From NCBI RefSeq assembly GCF_016907795.1, contig NZ_JAFBCR010000001.1, forward strand, positions 1,984,001-2,048,000: 64,000 nucleotides of DNA, in the 5' to 3' direction. The notes beneath the pieces were generated by a model. That model was not told the DNA's origin. It saw only the letters and a program-made list of their open reading frames with translations, and did no database searches. Positions 8,531 through 17,904 of this stretch are shown here, one piece after another (the stretch's first letter is position 1; the number at the start of each line of letters is the position of its first letter). The stretch is from Kocuria palustris (GTDB lineage Bacteria > Actinomycetota > Actinomycetes > Actinomycetales > Micrococcaceae). The translations under genes and the position numbers were made by a program.

Positions 8531-9583
8531 TCAGCGCTCGTCGTCGGCGCTGCGGCGGCGGTGGAAGTCCGCCTGGATCGCAGGCTCATGCTCGGGGTGG
8601 CGAGCCTGGGTGGCGTCGTCGATCAGATCCAGGGACTCCCGCGCCATCGTGGGCGGGACGCGCAGCGACAGGGCGCCGGGGATGGTCTCGGCCTCGAAGG
8701 CCACCACGTGGCCCACGGTGTCTCCGTCGAGCTCGCCGCTGGTGGGCTCGGCGAACTCGGCGCGCATCTTCCGGCACTCGTAGTGATCAAGCTCGGGCAG
8801 CGGGTGGCGGTGCTGGGTGATCACCTTGCCGGCCAGCCGCGCCCAGCCGAGCAGGTGGCGCGGGGCGATCACGACGACGTCCATCTTGCCGTCGTCCAGC
8901 TTGGCGCCGGGGACGAGCACGAGCCCGCCGGTCAGGGTCCCGCAGTTCGCGGCCATGATCGAGCGCACGCGCCGCGACTGCCAGGGGCCGTCGTCCAGGC
9001 TGAAGCGCGCCCAGGCCGGGGACATGAGGACCCGGCGCATCCCTGCCTCGCCGTAGGCCATCCATCCGATCCTCTTCTTGAGGCGGTCGCTCGTGTGCTC
9101 CATGATCTCGGCGTCGAACCCGACCCCGCCCATGACGCACAGCAGCTTCTCGTCCATGGTTCCGTCCTCCGATTCGGTGCGGAAGGCGACCATGTCGAGG
9201 GCCTTGTCCTCCCCGAACAGCGCGATATCCACGGAGTGGTGGATGTCATTCAGGTGGGCGCCCAGGTTGCGGGCCAGAAGGTTGCCGGTGCCCATGGGGA
9301 TCAGCCCCAGCGGCGTCCCGGTGCCGGCCAAGACCTCGGCCACGGTGCGCACAGTGCCGTCGCCGCCGGCGGCCAGCACCACATCGGCGCCCCATTCGAG
9401 GGCCTCGCGGGTCATGGACGTGCCGGGGTCATCGGCCCGGGTCTCGAAGAACCGCGGCTGCGGCCATCCCGCCTTGCGGCAGGCCAGCGTGGTGTGGTTG
9501 ATGGCATCGTCCGCCCCGGCCTTGATGGGGTTGACGACGACTGCCACGTGCTGGACGTGAGGCTGGTCCAGGGTTTCGGACAC
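8531..9583 (-). CDS. Diacylglycerol/sphingosine kinase-like lipid kinase
   Basis: The 350-residue protein has the DAGK catalytic domain at its N-terminus: VVNPIKAG, the nucleotide-binding VLAAGGDGTVRTVAE (about residues 69-83) and LGLIPMGTGNLLARNLG. The C-terminal half includes GVGFDAEIM and the EXDGD-like GELDGDTVG. Such enzymes phosphorylate diacylglycerol or related lipids at the membrane, for example in recycling of phosphatidylinositol-mannoside or lipoteichoic intermediates. The start is GTG. The gene diverges from serS with about 130 bases between them. Confidence 0.9.
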   Translation of the reverse strand: MSETLDQPHVQHVAVVVNPIKAGADDAINHTTLACRKAGWPQPRFFETRADDPGTSMTREALEWGADVVLAAGGDGTVRTVAEVLAGTGTPLGLIPMGTGNLLARNLGAHLNDIHHSVDIALFGEDKALDMVAFRTESEDGTMDEKLLCVMGGVGFDAEIMEHTSDRLKKRIGWMAYGEAGMRRVLMSPAWARFSLDDGPWQSRRVRSIMAANCGTLTGGLVLVPGAKLDDGKMDVVVIAPRHLLGWARLAGKVITQHRHPLPELDHYECRKMRAEFAEPTSGELDGDTVGHVVAFEAETIPGALSLRVPPTMARESLDLIDDATQARHPEHEPAIQADFHRRRSADDER

Positions 9584-9704
9584 GGATCGGCTCCTGAGGC
9601 TTCGGCGGGGAGGCGGGTCGGGGCTGCGCAGCAGCCCGGGATCGCCCGCGAACGACCACCGTAGCGCGCCCGCATGACAGCGAGCCGGGGATGACCAGCT
9701 CCGC

Positions 9705-9710
9705 TACCCT
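9705..9710 (+). promoter_or_regulatory. -10 box TACCCT of a leaderless serS transcript
   Basis: TACCCT ends six bases before the GTG start of serS. Transcription would begin at or next to the start codon, and no Shine-Dalgarno sequence is present. Confidence 0.6.
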
Positions 9711-9716
9711 GGCCGG

Positions 9717-11018
9717 GTGATCGATATCAACATGCTCCGCGAGAATCCCGACAAGTTCCGCGCCTCGCAGGCCGCCCGCGGCGCCGACGAGTCCGTGGTG
9801 GACCGCGTGCTGGAGGCGGACTCCGCCCGCCGCTCGGCCATCACCGAGTACGAGACGCTGCGCGCCGAGCAGAAGAGCTTCGGCAAGCAGGTGGCACAGG
9901 CCCAGGGCGAGGACAAGCAGCGCCTGCTGGCCGAGGTCAAGGAGCTCGCCGAGCGCGTCAAGGACGCCGACTCCCGCGCCGATGCCGCCCAGACCACGAT
10001 CGACGAGCTGCTCAAGGCCCTGCCGAACCTGATCATCGACGGCATCCCGGCCGGCGGCGAGGACGACTTCACAGTGCTCAAGCACGTGGGTCAGCCTCGG
10101 GACTTCGCAGCCGAGGGCTTCGAGGCGCGGGATCACCTGGAGATCGGCGAGCTCGTGGACGGGCTCGACATGGCCCGCGGCGCCAAGGTCGGCGGCTCGC
10201 GCTTCTACTTCCTCAAGCGCGACATCGCGCGTCTGGAGACCGCGCTGCTGCGCATGGGCCAGGACCTGGCCATGGACAACGACTTCATCGCGCTGACCAC
10301 CCCCACCCTGGTGCGCCCGGAGATCATGGCCGGCACCGGCTTCGACGTCGAGCACGACGACGAGATCTACCGCCTCGAGAAGGACGACCTCTACCTGGTC
10401 GGCACCTCCGAGGTCGCGATCGCCGGCTACCACGCCGATGAGATCATCGACCTGTCCGACGGCCCGCTGCGCTATGCCGGATGGTCGACCTGCTACCGCC
10501 GGGAGGCCGGCTCGGCGGGCAAGGACACCCGCGGCATCATCCGCGTCCACCAGTTCAACAAGCTGGAGATGTTCGTCTACTGCACCCAGGATCAGGCCGA
10601 GGCGGAGCACGCCCGCCTGCTCGAGTGGGAGGAGCAGATGCTGCAGGCCTGCGGGCTGTCCTACCGGGTGATCGACACCGCCGCCGGCGATCTCGGCACC
10701 TCCGCTGCGCGCAAGTTCGACTGCGAGGCCTGGATCCCCACCCAGGGCCGCTACCGCGAGCTGTCCTCGACCTCGAACTGCACCACCTACCAGGCCCGCC
10801 GCCTGAACATCCGCGAGCGGCTGGCCGACACCACGACCGCCGACGGCAAGGTGAAGAAGGGCGGGACGCAGATGGTCGCCACCCTCAACGGCACGCTGGC
10901 CACCACGCGCTGGCTCGTGGCGATCCTGGAGACGCATCAGCAGGCCGACGGCTCCGTCGTGATCCCGGAGCCGCTGCGCCCGTACATGCGCGGCCAGGAG
11001 GTCATCCAGGTGCGCTGA
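9717..11018 (+). CDS. serS: Seryl-tRNA synthetase
   Basis: The 433-residue class II synthetase charges tRNA-Ser. The N-terminus (about residues 1-110) is the long antiparallel coiled-coil arm that grips the tRNA. The catalytic core carries class II motif 2 ([20 protein letters not shown]) and motif 3 ([15 protein letters not shown]). The start GTG-ATC-GAT-ATC-AAC-ATG-CTC gives the family N-terminus xIDINMLR. The likely promoter places the transcript start on the GTG itself. It is transcribed toward the HAD phosphatase gene 98 bases on. Confidence 0.97.
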   Translation: MIDINMLRENPDKFRASQAARGADESVVDRVLEADSARRSAITEYETLRAEQKSFGKQVAQAQGEDKQRLLAEVKELAERVKDADSRADAAQTTIDELLKALPNLIIDGIPAGGEDDFTVLKHVGQPRDFAAEGFEARDHLEIGELVDGLDMARGAKVGGSRFYFLKRDIARLETALLRMGQDLAMDNDFIALTTPTLVRPEIMAGTGFDVEHDDEIYRLEKDDLYLVGTSEVAIAGYHADEIIDLSDGPLRYAGWSTCYRREAGSAGKDTRGIIRVHQFNKLEMFVYCTQDQAEAEHARLLEWEEQMLQACGLSYRVIDTAAGDLGTSAARKFDCEAWIPTQGRYRELSSTSNCTTYQARRLNIRERLADTTTADGKVKKGGTQMVATLNGTLATTRWLVAILETHQQADGSVVIPEPLRPYMRGQEVIQVR

Positions 11019-11116
11019 GCCCCTCAGGCGCCTGCTGGGTGAACGTCCCGTGAAGCGGCGGGTCGTCGTGGTGTCGGCCACGGCGGCCCGCCGTCGTGCT
11101 GTGGCAGGCTCGGGGG

Positions 11117-12100
11117 ATGACTCAGACGCAGCGCGCCGACACCGACGATCGGGCTCACGACAAGCCGCACGACGCCGATGGCACCCTTCCCCAGCCCCAG
11201 GACCCTCAGCAGGATCCGCCCCACGCCCCGGATCACGGGACGGCGCCGTTCCCCGAGCCCGACCGCGAGCCGGTCGGCAGCGACTGGCAGCTGCAGGAGG
11301 GCGTGCGCTACCTCGTGTGCCTGGACGTGGACGGCACGCTCGTGGATCACGACGGACGCATGTCGCAGGCGGTGCTGGACTCGGCGCGCGCCGCGGCTGC
11401 AGCGGGGCACCATCTGGTGATCGCCACCGGGCGCTCGCGCGGAGCCACTCTGCCCGTGTGCGAGAAGCTCGGGCTGGAGTCCGGCTACGCCGTGTCCTCC
11501 AACGGGGGCATCACCATGCACCTGTCGAGCGAGCACGAGGACTGGTACCGCGTGATCGACGCGGTGACCTTCAACCCCGAGAAGGCGCTGCAGGCGCTGC
11601 GGGAGGTCCTGCCCTCGGCCAAGTACGCGATCGAGACCGCCGACGGCAGCTTCTACTCGACCGAGCGCTTCCAGGACGGGTCCTTCGGCATCGAGGCGAT
11701 CCCCACGGACATGCGCGGGCTCGCCGAGCTCGACGCCGTGCGGCTCGTGGTCAGCAGCTCTGCGGAGGAGCCGGAGGACTTCGCCGAGGCCATCGACCGC
11801 TCGGGCCTGCACGGCGTGGCCTACTCCGTGGGCTGGACCGCATGGCTGGATGTGGCGGCCAACGGCGTCTCCAAGGCCAGCGCGCTGGAGCAGGTTCGTC
11901 GCCGCCTGGACGTCGATCCCGCCCACACGGTCGCGATCGGCGACGGGCACAACGACATCGAGATGCTCGAGTGGGCGGCCCGCGGAGTGGCCATGGGCCA
12001 GGCCCCGGACGAGGTCGTGGAGGCGGCGCGGGAGGTCACCACGAGCGTGTACCAGGACGGCGCCGACCGCATCCTGCGCTCCCTGCTGCCGCAGGGCTGA
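11117..12100 (+). CDS. HAD-superfamily (Cof/IIB type) phosphatase
   Basis: The 327-residue protein has a polar, Pro/Asp-rich leader of about 65 residues. The HAD motif I follows as CLDVDGTLVDHDG, motif II as VIATGRSR, the motif III lysine lies near NGVSKASAL, and motif IV is AIGDGHNDIEML. The inserted cap between motifs II and III is of the Cof (IIB) type, typical of sugar-phosphate and pyridoxal-phosphate phosphatases. ATG 11117 is chosen over an in-frame ATG at 11096. CAGGCT at 11105-11110 could be a -10 for a leaderless transcript, and a G-run precedes the ATG. The location after serS is conserved in many actinobacteria. Confidence 0.88.
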   Translation: MTQTQRADTDDRAHDKPHDADGTLPQPQDPQQDPPHAPDHGTAPFPEPDREPVGSDWQLQEGVRYLVCLDVDGTLVDHDGRMSQAVLDSARAAAAAGHHLVIATGRSRGATLPVCEKLGLESGYAVSSNGGITMHLSSEHEDWYRVIDAVTFNPEKALQALREVLPSAKYAIETADGSFYSTERFQDGSFGIEAIPTDMRGLAELDAVRLVVSSSAEEPEDFAEAIDRSGLHGVAYSVGWTAWLDVAANGVSKASALEQVRRRLDVDPAHTVAIGDGHNDIEMLEWAARGVAMGQAPDEVVEAAREVTTSVYQDGADRILRSLLPQG

Positions 12101-12576
12101 GCCGCAGCCCGGGCTCCGGACGAGCCGCTGCGCTGGCGCTGCCGCTCGCCGGCGGCCCCGGATCAGCTCGACGGCTCGGCCGCCGGAAGCGCCAGCTCCG
12201 GCAGCAGGCGGGCCAGGACATCCCGCATGGCGGTCTCGGGGCGCCGGGGGCCGCCGAGCCGAGCCGTGCGCTCATCGATCTCGCGCTGATCACCGCCGGG
12301 CCGCGGCCGTCGCGCCAGGCCAGCGGGGCCAGGCCGGCCTGCATGCCGGGTCCGGCGATCACGCTGCCGGGTGCGGCGGGAGACGGTGCGCGGGCCGGGG
12401 CGCCCGGCGGCCGCAGCATCGTACCCGAAGCTCTGAGATGTGGATCACAGGTCAGTGCGCTGATGAGCCAATCCGCGCAGATGAGCATTCACCCGCCTAT
12501 GGTGAACGGGTCAGAGGGGCCCAGCCCATCTGCCGGTTCCGCCCCGGCAGCTCCCAGTCTCCGGAGGGACCGACCC
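12101..12576. other. Intergenic region before the osmoprotectant operon, with a possible gene remnant
   Basis: No convincing intact gene is seen in these 476 bases. On the minus strand about 12160-12280, one frame reads REIDERTARLGGP then RPETAMRDVLARLLPELALP and stops; this looks like a helical C-terminal tail, but the frame loses protein-like composition upstream, so it may be a decayed gene. At 12498-12503 TATGGT could be the -10 of the downstream operon, whose first gene has a good ribosome binding site. Confidence 0.4.
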
Positions 12577-13218
12577 GTGTCCGACTATCTCGCTGAGCGC
12601 TGGCAGGTGATCCTGTTCTCCAGCTGGCAGCACCTGTGGCTGGTGATCCAGTGCCTGGCGCTGGCCACCGTGCTGGCCGTCGCGATCGCGCTGCTGTGCT
12701 ACCGCTCCCAGCGCCTGTCCGAGCTGGCCAACAGCGTCACCGCGATCGGTCTGACCATTCCCTCGTTCGCCCTGATCGGTCTGCTGGTCGCCCCGCTGGG
12801 CTTCGGCATCGCCCCGGCCATCGTCGTGATCACCTTCTACGCCGCGCTGCCGATCCTGCGCAACGCGGTCGTGGGCCTGGCCGGCGTCCCGGACACCGTC
12901 GTGGAATCCGCCCGCGGCATCGGCATGAGCCGGCTGTCCACCCTGCTGCGCGTCGAGCTGCCCATGGCCTGGCCGGTCATCCTCACCGGAATGCGCGTCT
13001 CGGGTCAGATGGTCATGGGCGTCGCCGCGATCGCGGCCTGGGTCCTGGGCCCCGGCCTGGGCGGCTTCATCTTCTCAGGGCTCTCCCGGCTGGGCGGAGC
13101 CAACGCTCTGGCCTCGGTGCTCACCGGCGTCATCGCCGTGATCGTCGTGGCCTTCATCCTCGATCTCCTCCTCGCCCTGCTGGGGCGCCTGACCACCTCG
13201 AGAGGTCTCCGTGTCTGA
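12577..13218 (+). CDS. Osmoprotectant ABC transporter permease (OpuCB/ProW type), first copy
   Basis: The 213-residue inner-membrane protein has about five to six hydrophobic helices. The EAA-loop that docks on the ATPase is present as DTVVESARGIGMSRLSTLL. It resembles OpuCB/OpuCD permeases for glycine betaine, choline or carnitine. The GTG at 12577 is preferred because GGAGGGA lies eight bases upstream; the frame is open further upstream but the extra sequence is Ser/Pro-rich and unlike the family. The stop overlaps the ATPase start by eight bases. Confidence 0.88.
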   Translation: MSDYLAERWQVILFSSWQHLWLVIQCLALATVLAVAIALLCYRSQRLSELANSVTAIGLTIPSFALIGLLVAPLGFGIAPAIVVITFYAALPILRNAVVGLAGVPDTVVESARGIGMSRLSTLLRVELPMAWPVILTGMRVSGQMVMGVAAIAAWVLGPGLGGFIFSGLSRLGGANALASVLTGVIAVIVVAFILDLLLALLGRLTTSRGLRV

Positions 13219-14530
13219 TCCGCGCAGCTCCGCCCAGAACACCGCCCCCGAAGCCCGCTCCGAGGTCACCGGCGTCCCGATCCTGCTCGACGGCGTGACC
13301 AAGCAGTACGGCTCGCGCGCCAAGCCGGCGGTCGACCACCTGACCCTCGAGATCCCGGCAGGCTCGACCGTGATGTTCGTGGGCCCGTCCGGCTGCGGCA
13401 AGACCACGACGCTGAAGATGATCAACCGCCTGATCGAGCCCAGCCAGGGCCGGATCGTGATCGACGGCGAGGACGTCACGACCATGAACGGCGATGAGCT
13501 GCGTCGGCGCATGGGCTACGTCATCCAGGCCGGCGGCCTGTTCCCGCACATGACCGTGGCCGCGAACATCGGACTGGTCCCCAAGATGCTGGGGTGGGAC
13601 AAGCAGCGGGTGGCCGAGCGCGTGGACGAGCTGCTCGATCTGGTCTCCCTGGACCCGGCGCTGTACCGGGACCGCTACCCCAAGCAGCTCTCCGGCGGGC
13701 AGCAGCAGCGCGTGGGCGTGGCCAGGGCCCTGGCCGCGGATCCGCCCGTGCTGCTCATGGACGAGCCGTTCGGCGCGGTCGATCCGATCACGCGCGCTCG
13801 TCTGCAGGAGGAGATGATCTCCATCCAGCGGGAGCTGCGCAAGACGATCGTGATCGTCACCCATGACATCGACGAGGCCGTGAAGCTCGGCGACTGGGTG
13901 GTCGTGTTCGACGAGGGTGCGCACATCCAGCAGTACGACCGCCCCGAGCGGATCCTGGCCGAGCCCGCCAACGACTTCGTGGCCGACTTCGTGGGCCGCG
14001 GCGCCGGTCTCAAGGCGCTGGGGCTGTCGCGCGTGCGGGACATGCCGCGCCGCGAGGCCGTGACGCTGACCCCCGAGGACTCCGTGCAGAGAGCTCTCGA
14101 GCGCGCCGGCAGCGCGGGCCACGAGCACGTGGTGATCGTGGACGGCTCCGGGCGCCCGCTGGCCTGGCCGTCGCTCGAGCAGCTGAGCCGGGCTCAGCAG
14201 CTGCCCAGCCGCCTGGATCCGGACCTGCCGATCGTGGGCGAGGACGCGACCCTCGAGGACGCACTGAACACCATGCTCGTCTCCCGGGTGGGCGCGGGCC
14301 TGGTGGTCGGCGCCCGCGGGCGCTTCGAGGGCGTCGTCGACCTGGACGCGGTCATGGAGTCGCTGCAGTCCCAGCGCACCGCGACCGGCTCGGGAGCGGC
14401 CCCCGTGGGCTCGAACGACGCCGACATCCGCGTCTCGCGCGACGACGACACCGGCGAGATCCGGGTCATCACCGAGGAGGACCCGGATGGCGGCTCGAGC
14501 GCGGCCGAGCCGGAGGAGGCCCGACGATGA
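13211..14530 (+). CDS. Osmoprotectant ABC transporter ATP-binding protein with CBS domains
   Basis: The 439-residue protein powers betaine/choline-type uptake. The nucleotide-binding domain (about residues 22-260) has Walker A GPSGCGKTT, signature [15 protein letters not shown], Walker B VLLMDEPFGAVD and the switch histidine in VIVTHDIDEA. Residues about 285-390 form a CBS pair (VTLTPEDSVQRALERAG... and DATLEDALNTMLVSRVGAG), which in OpuA/OpuC-type ATPases senses ionic strength or binds cyclic di-AMP. The last 45 residues are acidic and disordered. The GTG start is inside the preceding permease gene, and the stop overlaps the next start (ATGA). Confidence 0.92.
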   Translation: MSDPRSSAQNTAPEARSEVTGVPILLDGVTKQYGSRAKPAVDHLTLEIPAGSTVMFVGPSGCGKTTTLKMINRLIEPSQGRIVIDGEDVTTMNGDELRRRMGYVIQAGGLFPHMTVAANIGLVPKMLGWDKQRVAERVDELLDLVSLDPALYRDRYPKQLSGGQQQRVGVARALAADPPVLLMDEPFGAVDPITRARLQEEMISIQRELRKTIVIVTHDIDEAVKLGDWVVVFDEGAHIQQYDRPERILAEPANDFVADFVGRGAGLKALGLSRVRDMPRREAVTLTPEDSVQRALERAGSAGHEHVVIVDGSGRPLAWPSLEQLSRAQQLPSRLDPDLPIVGEDATLEDALNTMLVSRVGAGLVVGARGRFEGVVDLDAVMESLQSQRTATGSGAAPVGSNDADIRVSRDDDTGEIRVITEEDPDGGSSAAEPEEARR

Positions 14531-15297
14531 CGGCCGCGGCAGATCTGGGCAGCGCCTCCGGGATCCAGGCCGACCGGGGCCGGCTGCGCTCGCTGATCAT
14601 CTACCCGGTCGTGCTGCTGGCGGCCCTGGGCGTGCTGATCCTGTGGCTGAGCCAGGCGGATCTCACGGAGACCGAGCTGGTCACGCTCGCACCGGGACCG
14701 CTGCTGAACGCGACCCTGGAGCATCTGCGGCTCACCGCGATCGCCACCGTCGTCGTGCTCGTGATCGCGATCCCGCTGGGCATCCTGCTGACCCGCGGGC
14801 CCATGCGGCGCTGGACCGGAGCGATCATGGCGATCGCCAATATCGGCCAGGCCGCCCCGGCCGTGGGCCTGATCGTGCTGTTCGCCATGTGGATGGGCTT
14901 CGGCTCCACCGCCGCGATCGTGGCGCTCGTGGTCTACGCGGTGCTGCCGGTGCTGCGCAACACCATGGTCGGGCTCGACTCCGTCGATCAGACGCTGGTC
15001 GAGGCGGGTCGCGGGATGGGCATGTCTGCGCTGTCCGTGCTGTGGCGCATCGAGCTGCCGCTGGCGGTGCCGCTGATGCTCGCCGGTATCCGGACCGCGC
15101 TCGTGCTGGTGGTCGGCACAGCCACCCTCGCCACCTTCGTCAGCGCCGGCGGCCTGGGCGTGGCGATCACGACCGGTGTGAACCTGGACCTGCCCCGAGT
15201 CCTGATCACTGGATCGGTGCTCGTCTCGCTGCTGGCGCTGGCCATCGACTGGCTGGGACGGGTGGTCGAGCACATCGCCCGTCCCGGGGGGCTGTGA
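14527..15297 (+). CDS. Osmoprotectant ABC transporter permease, second copy
   Basis: The 256-residue membrane protein has about six transmembrane helices and the EAA-loop QTLVEAGRGMGMSALSVLW. It is the partner of the 12577 permease; heterodimeric permeases are usual in OpuC-type systems. The start overlaps the ATPase stop by four bases, so translation is coupled. It carries an N-terminal extension of about 25 residues before the first helix. Confidence 0.9.
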   Translation: MTAAADLGSASGIQADRGRLRSLIIYPVVLLAALGVLILWLSQADLTETELVTLAPGPLLNATLEHLRLTAIATVVVLVIAIPLGILLTRGPMRRWTGAIMAIANIGQAAPAVGLIVLFAMWMGFGSTAAIVALVVYAVLPVLRNTMVGLDSVDQTLVEAGRGMGMSALSVLWRIELPLAVPLMLAGIRTALVLVVGTATLATFVSAGGLGVAITTGVNLDLPRVLITGSVLVSLLALAIDWLGRVVEHIARPGGL

Positions 15298-15352
15298 GGC
15301 CGCCGTGGGCGATGTCGGCAAGCAGCACCAGAATCGGAGCACGGAGGCCAGG

Positions 15353-16393
15353 ATGACCACGACCACCACCAGCGGATCGAGGACGCGAGCCGGGCTCCGC
15401 TCGCCGCGTCGCCGTCGGGCCCTGTCCGCGGCATCGCTGGCCGCGGCGGCCGCCCTGGCTCTGTCCGGCTGTGGTCTGTCCCCGTCGGCCTCCTACGTCC
15501 CGCAGTTCGAGGAGGGCTCCATCACCCCGGTCGAGGGCGCCGAGGACGTCCCGGTCACGGTGGTCTCCAAGAATTTCACCGAGCAGCTCATTCTGGGCAA
15601 GATCATGGTCCTGGCCGCGGAGGCCGCCGGGTACCAGGTCACCGACCAGACCAATGTGCCGGGCTCGCAGCCGGTGCGCCGCATGATGGTGGAGGGCGAG
15701 GGCGATCTCACCGTCGAGTACACCGGCACCGCCTGGATCACCTACATGGGCCATGAGGAGGGGATCCCCGATCCCCAGGAGCAGTGGCAGGCCGTGGCCG
15801 ACGAGGACCGGAGCAACGAACTGATCTGGGGCCCGCCGGCCGAGTTCAACAACACGTACGCCCTGGCGGTGCGCTCGGAGTTCGCGCAGGAGCACGGGCT
15901 CACGACGATCTCCGACCTGCGCAGCCTGCCCGTCGAGGACCGGACGCTGTGCGTGGAGGCCGAGTTCAACTCCCGTCCGGACGGGCTGAATCCCCTGCTC
16001 GAGCACTATGACCTGGCACGGGACAGCGACCAGATGCCCGAGGGCAACATCGGCCTCTACGACACCGGGGCGATCTACACGGCCACGGACCACGGCGACT
16101 GCAACGTGGGCGAGGTGTTCGCCACCGACGGTCGAATCCTCTCGCTGGATCTCACCGTTCTCGAGGACGACCGGAAGTACTTCCCGGCCTACAACGGCTC
16201 GGCGGTCTACAACGAGCAGACGCTCGCGGAGTCCCCGGAGCTGGCAGAGGTCATGGACAGCATCATGGCCGAGCTCGACAACGAGACGCTGCAGGAGCTC
16301 AACGCCCAGGTGGACGTGGAGGGCCGCGAGCCGGTCGACGTGGCCTTCGACTGGATGGTCTCCGAGGGCTTCATCTCCGAGCCGGCCGGCTGA
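15353..16393 (+). CDS. Osmoprotectant-binding lipoprotein (OpuAC/OsmF family)
   Basis: The 346-residue protein is the extracellular receptor of the importer. Residues about 12-40 form a lipoprotein signal with twin-Arg-like arginines and the lipobox ALSGC, so the mature protein would be lipid-anchored. The binding domain begins VTVVSKNFTEQLILGKI, the standard start of OpuAC/OpuCC-like betaine-choline binding proteins, and continues with QPVRRMMVEGEGDLTVEYTG. ATG 15353 is chosen because CGGAGG lies five bases upstream; an ATG at 15305 would precede the signal peptide with 16 polar residues. It ends the four-gene operon. Confidence 0.92.
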   Translation: MTTTTTSGSRTRAGLRSPRRRRALSAASLAAAAALALSGCGLSPSASYVPQFEEGSITPVEGAEDVPVTVVSKNFTEQLILGKIMVLAAEAAGYQVTDQTNVPGSQPVRRMMVEGEGDLTVEYTGTAWITYMGHEEGIPDPQEQWQAVADEDRSNELIWGPPAEFNNTYALAVRSEFAQEHGLTTISDLRSLPVEDRTLCVEAEFNSRPDGLNPLLEHYDLARDSDQMPEGNIGLYDTGAIYTATDHGDCNVGEVFATDGRILSLDLTVLEDDRKYFPAYNGSAVYNEQTLAESPELAEVMDSIMAELDNETLQELNAQVDVEGREPVDVAFDWMVSEGFISEPAG

Positions 16394-16422
16394 GCCGGTG
16401 GCGCGGTCGGGTCTACCGGCTC
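16392..16422. terminator. Bidirectional hairpin between the osmoprotectant operon and the convergent unknown gene
   Basis: GAGCCGGT (16392-16399) pairs with ACCGGCTC (16415-16422) around a 15-base loop. It overlaps both stop codons and could serve both converging genes. Confidence 0.5.
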
Positions 16423-17134
16423 AATCGTCGCCGGGGGGCCAGAACCGCGGCTCGATGTCGATCGAGCGGGCGATCAGCTCGTCCTCCAGCACCTCCCGGC
16501 AGATTAGGGGCAGGCACAGGGAGCCGATGCGGTCGGTCTCGTCGAAGCACACGCGCATCTGCGGGAAGCCGCGCCGGTAGCGCTGCAGGTCCCTGGCCAG
16601 CTCCACGATCTCGATCAGGGCGTCCTGTCCGGCGAGCACCCAGAAGCTCTCCCGGTCCATGAGCTGGAACAGCCCCACCGCACCGCCGTGGCGGGCGGAG
16701 TCCAGCCCCCCGAACGAGGGTCGAGCCACCCACCCGCCGGAGTGCGGCATCTGGGGGTCCTGCGCCGAGCCGCCCATGAGCGGGGCGATGGGGTCGTACT
16801 CCCAGCACCGGGCCTCTCGCAGCCACTGCGGGGGCTCGGGCACCAGGACGTCCGCGTCCTGGTCGCGCCAGTCGACGGAGTCGTCGTCGAACGCGGCGAG
16901 GTGCAGGGTCTCCCAGAAGCGGTGCAGGGGCAGGTCCGCCCTCACGCTGTTGAGCAGGACGCCCTCCAGGTTCATGCCGCCGGTGGCCGAGACGGTCGTG
17001 GCGGTCTGGACGTGCATCCGCTGGAGCATGCGATCGATCTCCGCCAGGTGCAGCGGCTCGCCGAGCACGACCGTGGTGCCCTGGTGCTCGAGCACGTAGG
17101 GCACCCGCTGGGGGACCTCATCCGATCGGCTCAT
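16421..17134 (-). CDS. Unknown conserved-looking protein, 237 residues
   Basis: I do not recognise the family. The product has no signal peptide or transmembrane segment and is probably cytoplasmic. It has several Trp-rich stretches (RFWETLHLAAFDDDSVDWRD, PPQWLREARCWEYDP) and an acidic character. A central LLNSVRADLPLHRFWET and a C-terminal ICREVLEDELIARSIDIEPR look like ordinary folded protein. The ATG at 17134 is one choice; GTG 17137 and TTG 17149 are in frame just upstream. Codon use matches its neighbours, so it is probably a real resident gene. It lies alone between the osmoprotectant operon and ppa. Confidence 0.55.
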   Translation of the reverse strand: MSRSDEVPQRVPYVLEHQGTTVVLGEPLHLAEIDRMLQRMHVQTATTVSATGGMNLEGVLLNSVRADLPLHRFWETLHLAAFDDDSVDWRDQDADVLVPEPPQWLREARCWEYDPIAPLMGGSAQDPQMPHSGGWVARPSFGGLDSARHGGAVGLFQLMDRESFWVLAGQDALIEIVELARDLQRYRRGFPQMRVCFDETDRIGSLCLPLICREVLEDELIARSIDIEPRFWPPGDD

Positions 17135-17212
17135 CACGGGTTCATGCAACCACAGCGCACCGACAGCACTAGGGGCGACGACGGCCGATGTCGGGCTCCC
17201 TCAGCAAGAGGA

Positions 17213-17250
17213 CAGGCCCCGCCTCCCGTCGCGACGGGAGGCGGGGCCTG
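17213..17250 (-). terminator. Terminator of ppa
   Basis: A perfect 38-base palindrome (18-bp arms around GC) lies 21 bases after the ppa stop codon. It is followed by no T-run. Confidence 0.8.
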
Positions 17251-17270
17251 TGCGCTGGGCGCGAATGGGC

Positions 17271-17783
17271 TCAGTTCTGCTCGGCCTCGGCGGCGGAGTC
17301 GTAGTGCGAGGCCTCGAAGCGCTCCTGCGCCTCGCGGACCAGGCGCTCGGCCTCGTCCTTGCCGGACCAGCCCTCGCCCTTGACCCACTTGTTGGGCTCG
17401 AGATCCTTGTAGCGCTCGAAGAAGTGCTGGATCTCCTTCTGCTTGAAATCCATGATGTCGTCCAGGCCCTGGATGTGGTCGTAGCGCTTGTCCGTGGACA
17501 CGCACAGGATCTTGGCGTCGCCGCCGGCCTCGTCGTTCATGTTGAACACAGCGACCGGGCGGGCCTCCACGATCACGCCGGGCATGATGTCGACGTCGAG
17601 CAGGACCATGGCGTCCAGCGGATCGCCGTCCTCGCCCAGGGTGTCCTCGAAGTAGCCGTAGTGCTCCGGGTATCCCATCGACGTGAACAGCACGCGGTCC
17701 AGGCGGATGCGCCCCGTCTCGTGGTCGATCTCGTACTTGACGCGCGATCCCTTGGGGATCTCGATGGTGACGTCCAGCTCCAT
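17271..17783 (-). CDS. ppa: Inorganic pyrophosphatase
   Basis: The 170-residue cytoplasmic enzyme hydrolyses pyrophosphate. It has IEIPKGSRVKYEID at the N-terminus and the family signature DGDPLDAMVL, whose three aspartates bind metal, followed by KILCVSTDKRYDHIQ and the lysine-containing HFFERYKDLEPNKWVK. The ATG at 17783 has AGGAGC ten bases upstream, and the longer open frame upstream lacks family similarity. The C-terminus (AERLVREAQERFEASHYDS) matches actinobacterial family I enzymes. It diverges from dacB with 121 bases between the starts, as in many actinobacteria. Confidence 0.96.
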   Translation of the reverse strand: MELDVTIEIPKGSRVKYEIDHETGRIRLDRVLFTSMGYPEHYGYFEDTLGEDGDPLDAMVLLDVDIMPGVIVEARPVAVFNMNDEAGGDAKILCVSTDKRYDHIQGLDDIMDFKQKEIQHFFERYKDLEPNKWVKGEGWSGKDEAERLVREAQERFEASHYDSAAEAEQN

Positions 17784-17891
17784 GGCTGCTCCTCGTGCTC
17801 CGTCGGGTTCTCTGACTCGTTCGCCTCTCAGGGTAGCGGCCCGTGCGCCCGCCGCGCAGGTCGCGCCTCGGCGGCGCGCGGGCGGGATCGG

Positions 17892-17897
17892 CACAAT
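17892..17897 (+). promoter_or_regulatory. -10 box CACAAT for dacB (leaderless)
   Basis: CACAAT ends seven bases before the GTG of dacB, and no ribosome binding site is present. Confidence 0.5.
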
Positions 17898-17904
17898 AGG
17901 GGGC

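Noticed and set aside
11011..11030. Small hairpin after serS, considered as a terminator
   Set aside because: The stem is short and bulged, and it may be chance in GC-rich DNA.
12036..12488. A 150-codon minus-strand frame between the HAD gene and the osmoprotectant operon
   Set aside because: It is Pro/Ala/Arg/Ser-rich and starts in promoter sequence. A different frame looks more protein-like at its C-terminus, so I list only a possible remnant.
12463..12576. ATG 12463 as the start of the first osmoprotectant permease
   Set aside because: It would add 38 Ser/Pro-rich residues, while GTG 12577 has a well-placed GGAGGGA.
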